The notes: generated by a model not told the origin, from the sequence alone. Positions 1 through 5,771 are shown, counted from the first letter of the stretch. The stretch is DNA of 6,993 bases from Lachnoclostridium sp. (GCA_015057755.1 SVDR01000092.1:1-6993), one strand, 5' to 3'. Program-made: numbers and translations.

Positions 1-796
1 CTTCAACTTTTAAGCCAAGATAGTGCTCAGCTACATAGCAGAGAGAACGGCGTGTGATGGACGGAAGGATGCTGGAGGACTTCGGAGTTACGAAAGTACC
101 GTCTTTTGTGATGAACATGAAGTTTGCGCCGCCTGCTTCTTCCACGTATGTTCTTGTTGCCGGATCTAAGTAAAGGTTGTCATTGAAACCGAGTTTGTGT
201 GCTTCTACGATCGGCTGTAAGCTCATTGCATAGTTTAAACCGGCTTTTACATGACCTGTACCGTTTGGAGCAGCACGGTCATAATCTGTAACACGTACGG
301 AGATCGGTTTCGCACCGCCTTTGTAGTACGGACCGACCGGAGCACAGAATACACGGAACTGGTACTCGTTTGCCGGTTTTACGCCCATGATCGGATCAGA
401 ACCGAACATATACGGACGGATGTAAAGAGTTGCGCCGGAACCATACGGCGGAACGAAATCTTCGTTTGCTGCAACCACCTGTGTGATCGCGTCGATGAAA
501 CGCTCTTTCGGGAATACCGGCATCTCAAGGCGTGCTGCGGATGTCTGTAAACGCTCTGCGTTTAAGTCCGGGCGGAATGCCACGATGTGACCGTCTTCTG
601 TAGTATAAGCTTTTAAACCTTCGAAACATGTCTGAGCGTACTGGAATACACATGCGCACTCATTTAATACAACCTTATCGTCTGTTGTCAGAGTACCCTC
701 ATCCCATGCACCGTTTTTGTAGTTGGAAACATATCTGTAATCAGTCTTGGAATATCCAAACGCAAGATTAGCCCAATCGATATCTTTCTTTGCCAT
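1..796 (-). CDS. ilvE: Branched-chain amino acid aminotransferase, N-terminal 265 residues (partial at window edge)
   Basis: Reading leftward from the ATG at 796, the frame stays open to the window edge, giving 265 codons of a protein that is normally about 340-360 aa. It is a fold-type IV PLP aminotransferase that interconverts Leu/Ile/Val and their 2-oxo acids, using glutamate/2-oxoglutarate, in the cytosol. Recognisable blocks are FQYAQTCFEGLKAY (51-64), AFRPDLNAERL (73-83), LYIRPYMFGSD (124-134), GHVKAGLNYA with the probable PLP lysine K184, and VEEAGGANFMFI with E220 of the E-x-G-x-x-N signature, all diagnostic of the BCAT family. The start is chosen because GGAGGAG (805-811) lies 8 nt upstream. 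An in-frame ATG at 844 exists but has no ribosome binding site. The gene is divergent from the OYE gene and has its own promoter. The C-terminal third lies outside the window. Family assignment is secure; strict substrate preference is inferred. Confidence 0.95.
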   Translation of the reverse strand, partial: MAKKDIDWANLAFGYSKTDYRYVSNYKNGAWDEGTLTTDDKVVLNECACVFQYAQTCFEGLKAYTTEDGHIVAFRPDLNAERLQTSAARLEMPVFPKERFIDAITQVVAANEDFVPPYGSGATLYIRPYMFGSDPIMGVKPANEYQFRVFCAPVGPYYKGGAKPISVRVTDYDRAAPNGTGHVKAGLNYAMSLQPIVEAHKLGFNDNLYLDPATRTYVEEAGGANFMFITKDGTFVTPKSSSILPSITRRSLCYVAEHYLGLKVE

Positions 797-804
797 AATT
801 ATCT

Positions 805-811
805 CTCCTCC
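805..811 (-). promoter_or_regulatory. Shine-Dalgarno site deciding the ilvE start
   Basis: On the minus strand this reads GGAGGAG, 8 nt before the ATG at 796. It supports that start over the in-frame ATG at 844, which is preceded only by a purine-poor stretch. Confidence 0.8.
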
Positions 812-840
812 ATTCTGCCGGCCGAGTGCCAACATTTCGT

Positions 841-882
841 TCATTTTCGCTGTGCTAATAATGCACTGTGCAAAAGTGTCAT
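841..882 (-). other. Possible leucine-rich upstream ORF in the ilvE leader
   Basis: Within the predicted ilvE 5' untranslated region a minus-strand ORF of 13 codons encodes MTLLHSALLAQRK and stops at TGA (841-843). Four of 13 residues are leucine, in two tandem pairs. The TGA overlaps, as ATGA, an ATG at 844 that is in frame with ilvE. No Shine-Dalgarno is visible before the ORF: its ATG is only about 11 nt from the predicted transcript start. No terminator hairpin with a U-tract follows. It could be a regulatory leader peptide for a leucine-related gene or a chance ORF. Confidence 0.25.
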
Positions 883-895
883 TTTAGCACTTTTG
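871..895. promoter_or_regulatory. Inverted repeat at the ilvE transcription start (operator or 5' hairpin)
   Basis: CAAAAGTG (871-878) and CACTTTTG (888-895) form perfect 8-bp arms around a 9-nt centre. The element begins about 5 bp downstream of the ilvE -10 box and covers the predicted start site. It could be a repressor operator or, once transcribed, a 5'-end hairpin of the ilvE mRNA. A second palindrome, TGCACTGTGCA (862-872), overlaps its left end. Confidence 0.45.
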
Positions 896-899
896 TCCT

Positions 900-928
900 A
901 TTATAATGACTTCTCAATTATCATGCAA
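900..928 (-). promoter_or_regulatory. Sigma-A type promoter for ilvE
   Basis: On the minus strand, TTGCAT (923-928) is separated by exactly 17 nt from a perfect TATAAT (900-905). The expected transcription start is near 893, giving a leader of about 97 nt before the ilvE start codon. Confidence 0.75.
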
Positions 929-977
929 GTTATTTATGAAAAAAGATAGAAAAAATCTAGGAAAAGAGCCGAAAGAG

Positions 978-986
978 TGGTACAAT
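978..986 (+). promoter_or_regulatory. Extended -10 promoter candidate for the OYE-MFS operon
   Basis: TGGTACAAT matches the extended -10 pattern TGnTANAAT, with a start expected near 993. No good -35 is present at 16-18 nt upstream (TAGGAA-like), so it is either weak or activator-dependent. A TATAAT at 986-991 overlaps it and is an alternative -10. Two TCTAGG copies (956-961 and 992-997) flank it. Confidence 0.4.
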
Positions 987-1035
987 ATAATTCTAGGTTA
1001 TAAGCAGTATTCCCAGTAAGAAAGGTAGGAACAAG

Positions 1036-2091
1036 ATGAGCAAGTTATTTAATTCTTGGAGTTTAAAGGGATTAGAGATTAAGAATAGAATCTGCGTACC
1101 GCCGATGGTTTGTTTTGGCTGGAACGGAGATGACGGTATGGTAACAGAAAAGAGTGTTAATCATTATCGTGCGATCGCAAAAGGCGGATGCGGACTGGTG
1201 ATCCAGGAGGCGACCTGTATCAACCGCCCGGGCAGACTGTCCGGAGATCAGCTTGGCATCTGGGATGATGCGCACATTCCGGGACTGAAAAAGATCGTTG
1301 ATGCGGTACATGAAGAGGGCGTTCCGATCTTTGTGCAGATCCATCATGCAGGTGTGATCGCTTCCGAGGAAGACCGTGTGTGTCCGAGTGATTATACAGT
1401 GATCCATAAAGACATCGAGAAGCACGGACGTGAGCTGACTGTGGAAGAGATTCATGTTCTGGAAAATGAATATATTCAGGCAGTGAGACGTGCCTACGAA
1501 GCAGGCTACGACGGAGTTGAACTGCACGGCTGTCACAGCTATCTCCTGAGCCAGTTTATGAACCGCAGGGTCAATAAGAGAACGGACGAGTACAACGCGG
1601 ATGATATGCTGATCGTGAAGAACATTCTGGAAGGAATCCGCAAGGTGGTTCCGGAGGAATTTATCGTCGGTATCCGTCTTGGCGCTTTCGAGCCGACCAT
1701 CGAGGACGGTATCGCACATGCGAAATGGCTGGAAGCTCACGGTATTGATTTTATCAATGTTTCCTATGGATTTTCTCAGGATGCAGACCAGATCAAACCG
1801 GAGGATTATCCGTTTGCAGCGGCTGTTTACGGTGGAAAGCGGATCAAAGAAGCCGTTTCTGTTCCGGTATTTGCAGTTTACGGTATCCAGAATGGAGAGA
1901 TGGCAGAAGCAGCTCTGGAAGACACAAACTGTGATATGATCAATATTGGACGCGGTGTTCTGGTAAACTATAACTGGGCAAATGATGTGAAAGAAGGCAA
2001 GGACCCGGGTAAATGCCTCTACTGTGCGAAATGTTTATGGCGTGCACAGACATCGGTATGTGCGGGTAAAGCACTTCTTGAAAGGAGATAA
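1036..2091 (+). CDS. Old Yellow Enzyme-family NADH:flavin oxidoreductase, single-domain form with C-terminal Cys cluster
   Basis: This 351-aa protein is a single FMN-binding TIM barrel that would reduce an activated C=C bond (enone or enoate type). Visible OYE features are the N-terminal LKGLEIKNRICVPPM (10-24), QIHHAG (101-106), HGCHSYLLSQF (164-174) with H164/H167 as probable substrate binders and Y169 as probable proton donor, GIRLG (212-216), NIGRG (303-307, phosphate binding) and NYNWANDVKEG (311-321). The tail has C327-x2-C330-x2-C333-x8-C342, resembling the [4Fe-4S] motif of trimethylamine dehydrogenase and 2,4-dienoyl-CoA reductase, whose last spacing is usually about 12. The FAD/NAD(P)H domains that follow in those roughly 650-aa enzymes are absent, and the protein ends 9 residues after C342. 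The start follows AAAGGTAGGA with a 5-nt spacer. It is coupled to the MFS gene downstream. Substrate unknown. Confidence 0.9.
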   Translation: MSKLFNSWSLKGLEIKNRICVPPMVCFGWNGDDGMVTEKSVNHYRAIAKGGCGLVIQEATCINRPGRLSGDQLGIWDDAHIPGLKKIVDAVHEEGVPIFVQIHHAGVIASEEDRVCPSDYTVIHKDIEKHGRELTVEEIHVLENEYIQAVRRAYEAGYDGVELHGCHSYLLSQFMNRRVNKRTDEYNADDMLIVKNILEGIRKVVPEEFIVGIRLGAFEPTIEDGIAHAKWLEAHGIDFINVSYGFSQDADQIKPEDYPFAAAVYGGKRIKEAVSVPVFAVYGIQNGEMAEAALEDTNCDMINIGRGVLVNYNWANDVKEGKDPGKCLYCAKCLWRAQTSVCAGKALLERR

Positions 2092-2096
2092 TTCAA

Positions 2097-3332
2097 ATGC
2101 AGCCAAAGAAACAAACGATGCATTATGCATGGCTCATTTTGATCGCATGCTGCATGATGCAGGGTGCAGGTCTTGGCCTCGTCAGCAACTGTGCCGGAGT
2201 GTTCTTTTCTCCGGTCTGCAATGATCTTGGCTTTGAGATGGGCAAATTTACATTATTCAGAACCTTGTTCACGATGGCTCAGGCGCTTACGATGCCGTAC
2301 GTGGCAAAGCTGTTCCGCCAGAAAGATGTGCGTGTGATCGTCAGCGTGGCAACCGTGATCATGGGTGGTATCAGCATTTTACAGGGAACTTTCACATCCC
2401 TCTGGCAGTTCTATGTATTTGGAATCATCCAGGGATGTGCGGCAGCGTTTATCGGTGTGATTCCGGCGCCGATCCTGCTGGGCAACTGGTTCTATAAAAA
2501 TACCGGAACAGCAGTTGGTATTTCCGCAGCATTCTCCGGATTAGTGGGAATGATCGGAAGCAGCGCGCTTGGTATGCTGATTCCGGCGTATGGCTGGAGA
2601 ACCAGCTATATGATCATCGGTGTTGCGGTTATGGTTCTGATCCTTCCATTTTCCTTATTTATCTTGAGATATAAACCGGAAGATATCGGAATGCTTCCGT
2701 ACGGTGCCGATGATACGTATGTGGCAAAAGCAGACACAAAGGGTGCAGCGAAGAAAGAGAAATTCAGCGATTTTGCAAGACAGCCGATTTTCTATATTTC
2801 CTTAACCGCCTATGCATGTTCCATCATCAGTTCTTATCTGAATTCCTTCCTTCCGTCTTGCGGACTCGAGGCAGGACTTCCGATGGCGACAGCAGCGCTT
2901 TTAACTTCCCTGGCGCTTTGCGGAAATATGACAACAAAGCTATTCTTAGGAAAACTTTGCGATTCCTTCGGTGTAATCAAGATCTTCATTATGTCCATTC
3001 TGGTTGCGATCGTGGGACATGCTCTGATTTTTGTGGGTTCCACGGCTCCGATGATGGCAGGTGCATTATTATACGGTATTACAATGCCTCTTTCTACCGT
3101 GCTCATGCCGCTGTTCTGCAGACTGTTCTGGAAGGGTGACACTTATGCAAGCGCGTATTCGTATGTATCCATGTTTGGTATGCTGATCTCTGCTCCGTTC
3201 AATACTCTGTTCGGAACGATGTACGATATGACGGGCAATTATGATCTGACCATTCTCTCCAGTACGGCATTTGTTGTAGTTGTGCTCATCATGGTTATTT
3301 TACCAAAGTTTGTGGTGAAAAAAGAGGCTTAG
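2097..3332 (+). CDS. MFS transporter, oxalate/formate antiporter or monocarboxylate-porter-like
   Basis: This 411-aa inner-membrane protein has about 12 hydrophobic segments, roughly at residues 10-31, 52-70, 79-98, 103-128, 138-162, 169-190, 231-253, 263-283, 292-314, 317-340, 352-374 and 385-404. A hydrophilic, lysine-rich central loop (191-228) divides the two six-helix halves. GNWFYKNTGTAVGI (129-142) resembles the W-F-x-x-x-x-G-x-A-x-G-I block of OFA/MCT-type carriers, and GKLCDSFG (285-292) is the loop 8-9 copy of the MFS G-x-L-x-D-x-x-G motif. The start lies 5 nt after the OYE stop. Its Shine-Dalgarno AAGGAG (2082-2087) sits inside the last OYE codons, indicating a coupled operon. It probably carries the substrate or product of the OYE enzyme, perhaps a carboxylate, but the ligand cannot be read from sequence. 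The 3' end overlaps the convergent LysR gene by 4 bp. Confidence 0.9.
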   Translation: MQPKKQTMHYAWLILIACCMMQGAGLGLVSNCAGVFFSPVCNDLGFEMGKFTLFRTLFTMAQALTMPYVAKLFRQKDVRVIVSVATVIMGGISILQGTFTSLWQFYVFGIIQGCAAAFIGVIPAPILLGNWFYKNTGTAVGISAAFSGLVGMIGSSALGMLIPAYGWRTSYMIIGVAVMVLILPFSLFILRYKPEDIGMLPYGADDTYVAKADTKGAAKKEKFSDFARQPIFYISLTAYACSIISSYLNSFLPSCGLEAGLPMATAALLTSLALCGNMTTKLFLGKLCDSFGVIKIFIMSILVAIVGHALIFVGSTAPMMAGALLYGITMPLSTVLMPLFCRLFWKGDTYASAYSYVSMFGMLISAPFNTLFGTMYDMTGNYDLTILSSTAFVVVVLIMVILPKFVVKKEA

Positions 3333-3344
3333 GAGATCTCTTTT
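3320..3344. terminator. Weak bidirectional terminator candidate between convergent genes
   Basis: AAAAGAG (3320-3326) and CTCTTTT (3338-3344) form a 7-bp stem with an 11-nt loop that contains both stop codons. Each strand has a T-run on its 3' side, but the T-run is largely part of the stem and only three G-C pairs support it. It is the only hairpin I see at this junction. Confidence 0.3.
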
Positions 3345-4225
3345 GCAAGGGCGATAAAGGCATTCATTTCTCTTGTGATCCACTTGTCTTTGTGATACAG
3401 GATCTGACGCCAGATCCTCATATGGAAGTCTTTGATCGGCAGGATGCTCAGGTGTCCTGCCGTTACTTCGTTTTTGACGGAAAATTCCGGAAGGAAGCTG
3501 AGACCTGCATTGTGTTTCAGCAGATTGATAATGAATTCTGTGTTTCCGATTTCCAGATAAGGATCGATCTTTTTATTATTGGCGGCCAGATATCGGTCAA
3601 GTACGAAACGGTAGCTGGCATTTTTTTCTGTCAGCAGGAAATGCTCCGGGAGAATGTCGTCCAGTTCCAGCGGTTTTTTAGAGGAAGATGCTTTCTTTGC
3701 ACATGGATGTTCAGAGGAGGCAACGAAAAAGATGTCTTCAGGCTCCTCTAAGACTTTCTCCCATTTATGGTCATAGATTCGCTGGTCCAGAAGGTAGACC
3801 AGATCAATGGCGTTCTTGTTCATACGGTCCAGCAATACGTCCGGAGAATCCAGAACAATGCTGATCTTTACATTGGGATGCAGTTCGTGGAATCGTTCCA
3901 GCAGCTGTGGGAAAATAGAAGCACAGATGGACTCGATGGTTCCGATGGTTAAAACACCGTTCAGGTCTTCGGTCTCTGTCACGGCAGCTTTCGCTTCCGA
4001 CAAATCTTTCATAATGGAAATCGCATAATTATAGAAGATACTGCCCTGATGGGTAAGGATGGTCTGCTTTCCGATGCGGTCGAACAGGTGGATACCCAGC
4101 TCTTCTTCCAGGTTTTTAATCTGAATGGTCACGGCTGCCTGGGAATAGCCAAGAGCCTGGGCGGCTTTGGAGAAACTTTTTAACTGGGCAGCCTGAATGA
4201 ATGTCTGTATTTCACGAAGTTCCAT
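3329..4225 (-). CDS. LysR-family transcriptional regulator
   Basis: This 298-aa protein has typical LysR length and layout. Residues 2-60 form the winged helix-turn-helix (LREIQTFIQAAQLKSFSKAA, then SQAAVTIQIKNLEEELGIHLFDR at 28-50, with G53, T58 and G61 of the wing). A linker helix spans about 62-86. A periplasmic-binding-protein-like effector domain covers about 90-296 (GVLTIGTIESI at 90-100; NTEFIINLLKHNAGLSFLPEF at 228-248). The ATG at 4225 is preceded by AGGAGG (4236-4241) at 10 nt. It is divergent from the cysteine desulfidase gene across a 160-bp AT-rich region, the classic arrangement for a LysR regulator and its target, so control of that gene in response to cysteine or a related metabolite is a reasonable inference. 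Its effector is not identifiable. Control of the convergent OYE-MFS operon is possible but not indicated. Confidence 0.93.
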   Translation of the reverse strand: MELREIQTFIQAAQLKSFSKAAQALGYSQAAVTIQIKNLEEELGIHLFDRIGKQTILTHQGSIFYNYAISIMKDLSEAKAAVTETEDLNGVLTIGTIESICASIFPQLLERFHELHPNVKISIVLDSPDVLLDRMNKNAIDLVYLLDQRIYDHKWEKVLEEPEDIFFVASSEHPCAKKASSSKKPLELDDILPEHFLLTEKNASYRFVLDRYLAANNKKIDPYLEIGNTEFIINLLKHNAGLSFLPEFSVKNEVTAGHLSILPIKDFHMRIWRQILYHKDKWITREMNAFIALAKEIS

Positions 4226-4248
4226 GGATGGAATTCCTCCTTTGTTAT

Positions 4249-4300
4249 CGTTAAAATGGTTTAAATAATTTTAATGATATATTTAAAACGTTAAATTTTA
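4249..4300. promoter_or_regulatory. Repeat-rich divergent control region, likely LysR binding sites
   Basis: TTAAAAT (4251-4257) and ATTTTAA (4268-4274) are a perfect inverted repeat with a 10-nt spacer. A second one, TTTAA-N4-TTAAA, lies at 4282-4295 around AACGTT. CGTTAAA occurs directly repeated at 4249-4255 and 4289-4295, 40 bp apart, close to four helical turns. Such paired dyads between a LysR gene and its divergent target fit recognition and activation sites. High AT content raises the chance of accidental palindromes. Confidence 0.4.
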
Positions 4301-4314
4301 CTTTTGGATAATTT

Positions 4315-4336
4315 TATGATACAGTAAGAATATAAG
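4315..4336 (+). promoter_or_regulatory. Probable -10 region of the cysteine desulfidase promoter
   Basis: Two -10-like hexamers lie here, TATGAT (4315-4320) and TATAAG (4331-4336). Neither has a recognisable TTGACA-like -35 at the right distance, which fits a LysR-activated promoter. The true start cannot be chosen from sequence. Confidence 0.3.
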
Positions 4337-4371
4337 ATGCGCAAGTGTGGCTTTTACATTTATTTTTACTT

Positions 4372-4378
4372 AGGAAGG
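4372..4378 (+). promoter_or_regulatory. Shine-Dalgarno site for the cysteine desulfidase gene
   Basis: AGGAAGG lies 7 nt before TTG 4386 and 13 nt before ATG 4392. The spacing favours TTG while codon preference favours ATG, so the start is unresolved by two codons. Confidence 0.55.
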
Positions 4379-4385
4379 ATGGTAT

Positions 4386-5669
4386 TTGGAAATGCTGAAG
4401 ACTGATTTAAAGTATGGTGCTTATGTAAAGATTCTTGAGGAAGAGTTAAAACCGGCTATGGGTTGTACAGAGCCGATCGCTCTTGCTTATGCAGCAGCAG
4501 TGGCTCGCAAGGTGTTAGGTGAGGTTCCGGAGAAGGTTGTGATCGGTGCCAGCGGAAGTATTATTAAGAACGTGAAATCCGTTATCGTTCCGAATACCAA
4601 CCGTCTGAAAGGTATTCCGGCAGCGGCAGCAGCAGGCATTATCGGCGGTGATCCGGAGAAAGAGCTTGAGGTTATCGCACATGTGACAGAAGAGCAGATC
4701 AAAGGTATGAGAACATTCCTTGATACTGCAGAGATTATCGTTGAGCATGTAGACAACGGTCTTACATTTGATATTATTGTTACTTTATATAAAGGTGAGA
4801 ACTATTCCAAGGTTCGTATTGTAAACTATCATACAAACATCGTTCTCATTGAGAAAAACGGAGAGATCCTTCAGGAAGTGGAAGTTCAGGGCGAGAGCGA
4901 AGAAGGCCTGACAGACCGTTCTCTTCTCAAGATGAAGGACATCTGGGATTTTGTTAATTCTGTAGATATCGCTGATATTAAAGAGATGCTGGATCGTCAG
5001 ATTCAGTGCAACATGGCAATCGCAGAGGAAGGTATCCGCGGCGATTACGGTGCAAACATTGGTAAAGTTTTGATCGACATGAACGGTACAGACGTACGTA
5101 CAAGAGCACGTGCGATGGCTGCTGCAGGTTCTGACGCAAGAATGAACGGCTGTGAGCTTCCGGTTATCATCAACTCCGGTTCCGGTAACCAGGGTATTAC
5201 AGCATCTGTTCCGGTTATCGTATACGCAAAAGAGCTTGGTGTGGACGAAGATAAGATGTACCGTGCACTGGCACTTTCCGACCTTACAACCATTCACCAG
5301 AAGACTCCGATCGGACGTCTTTCCGCATTCTGCGGCGCAGTTAGTGCAGGTGCAGGCGCAGGTGCAGGTATTGCTTACTTAAACGGCGGTGACTTCGAGG
5401 CAGTGATCCATACAGTGATCAACGCAGTTGCGATCGTATCCGGTATGGTATGTGACGGTGCGAAAGCTTCCTGTGCAGCGAAGATCGCAGAGGCAGTTGA
5501 CGCAGGTATCATTGGTTACAATATGCATATCCGCGGCCAGAACTTCGAGGATGGCGACGGTATCGTTAAATCCGGTATCGAGGATACAATCCTCAGCGTA
5601 GGACGTCTTGCAAAAGAAGGTATGAAAGAGACAAACACAGAAATTTTAAGTATTATGATTTCTGAATAA
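4386..5669 (+). CDS. cyuA: L-cysteine desulfidase (UPF0597, CyuA/YhaM/CdsB family)
   Basis: The protein is 427 aa from TTG 4386 or 425 aa from ATG 4392, close to the usual 430 or so. The family cleaves L-cysteine to pyruvate, ammonia and sulfide without PLP, using an oxygen-labile [4Fe-4S] cluster in the cytosol. Signatures are LKPAMGCTEPIALA (21-34), IPAAAAAGIIGG (77-88), GSDARMNG (248-255), INSGSGNQGITASVPV (262-277), RLSAFCGA (311-318) and SGMVCDGAKASCAAK (352-366). C27, C316 and C356 correspond to the three cysteines described for the Methanocaldococcus desulfidase (C25, C282, C322); the 40-residue gap between the last two is identical. An Ala-Gly repeat (321-328) follows C316. It is monocistronic or leads a unit ended by a strong hairpin, and is divergent from the LysR gene. 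The close family match makes the assignment firm, though family members may also act on related thiol amino acids. Confidence 0.92.
   Translation: MEMLKTDLKYGAYVKILEEELKPAMGCTEPIALAYAAAVARKVLGEVPEKVVIGASGSIIKNVKSVIVPNTNRLKGIPAAAAAGIIGGDPEKELEVIAHVTEEQIKGMRTFLDTAEIIVEHVDNGLTFDIIVTLYKGENYSKVRIVNYHTNIVLIEKNGEILQEVEVQGESEEGLTDRSLLKMKDIWDFVNSVDIADIKEMLDRQIQCNMAIAEEGIRGDYGANIGKVLIDMNGTDVRTRARAMAAAGSDARMNGCELPVIINSGSGNQGITASVPVIVYAKELGVDEDKMYRALALSDLTTIHQKTPIGRLSAFCGAVSAGAGAGAGIAYLNGGDFEAVIHTVINAVAIVSGMVCDGAKASCAAKIAEAVDAGIIGYNMHIRGQNFEDGDGIVKSGIEDTILSVGRLAKEGMKETNTEILSIMISE
5346..5369 (+). repeat. Four-copy GCAGGY hexamer inside the desulfidase gene
   Basis: GCAGGT, GCAGGC, GCAGGT, GCAGGT occur in tandem and encode Ala-Gly four times, in frame, at residues 321-328. 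This is a glycine-rich stretch of the family, 5 residues after the putative cluster ligand C316. Unit loss or gain would keep the frame. Confidence 0.8.
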
Positions 5670-5677
5670 ATTTTGCG

Positions 5678-5713
5678 ATTGGGGAGGTATATTACTTCCC
5701 CAATTGTTTATTT
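5678..5713 (+). terminator. Intrinsic terminator after the cysteine desulfidase
   Basis: An 11-bp stem (5678-5688 with 5694-5704; one G-U pair, four consecutive G-C pairs near the base) closes a 5-nt ATATT loop. A T-rich tail, TGTTTATTT (5705-5713), follows. It begins 8 nt after the desulfidase stop codon. Confidence 0.85.
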
Positions 5714-5715
5714 AG

Positions 5716-5724
5716 TGATATAAT
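5716..5724 (+). promoter_or_regulatory. Extended -10 promoter for the PLP lyase gene
   Basis: TGATATAAT is a perfect extended -10 (TGnTATAAT). Its -35 position falls in the descending arm of the upstream terminator (TTCCCC-like) and is not consensus. The start is expected near 5731, leaving about 40 nt of leader. Confidence 0.6.
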
Positions 5725-5756
5725 CATTTCGTAAATTCTAATTCCACACGATACAT

Positions 5757-5762
5757 AGGAGG
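5757..5762 (+). promoter_or_regulatory. Shine-Dalgarno site deciding the PLP lyase start
   Basis: AGGAGG directly abuts an ATG at 5763 (zero spacing, not usable) and lies 9 nt before the in-frame ATG at 5772. The latter is therefore the likely start, removing three residues (MSN). Confidence 0.85.
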
Positions 5763-5771
5763 ATGTCAAAT

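Noticed and set aside
251..550. 99-codon plus-strand ORF across the left end
   Set aside because: It lies wholly antisense to the clear ilvE reading frame, is rich in Cys and Arg, has no ribosome binding site and resembles no family.
811..835. GC-rich GGCCGGC stretch in the ilvE leader as an attenuator hairpin
   Set aside because: It gives only about a 5-bp stem with two G-U pairs and no U-tract, so it is not a credible terminator.
797..893. T-box or other amino-acid riboswitch in the ilvE leader
   Set aside because: The leader is about 97 nt, too short for a T-box, with no T-box consensus and no terminator/antiterminator pair.
1072..1740. 222-codon minus-strand ORF inside the OYE gene
   Set aside because: Long, but it mirrors the OYE codons. 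The OYE frame carries all recognised motifs, and the antisense product shows no domain and no Shine-Dalgarno.
4337..4405. 22-codon ORF with one Cys codon upstream of and overlapping the desulfidase start, considered as a cysteine-sensing leader peptide
   Set aside because: Only one Cys codon, no ribosome binding site, and its ATG may lie upstream of the transcription start if TATAAG is the -10 box.
4785..5297. 170-codon minus-strand ORF inside the desulfidase gene
   Set aside because: Antisense shadow with an unlikely Cys/His/Val-rich composition; the plus frame matches the UPF0597 family throughout.
5670..5771. SAM or other sulfur-related riboswitch before the PLP lyase
   Set aside because: The region is explained by the terminator, the extended -10 and the ribosome binding site; the leader of about 40 nt leaves no room for an aptamer.
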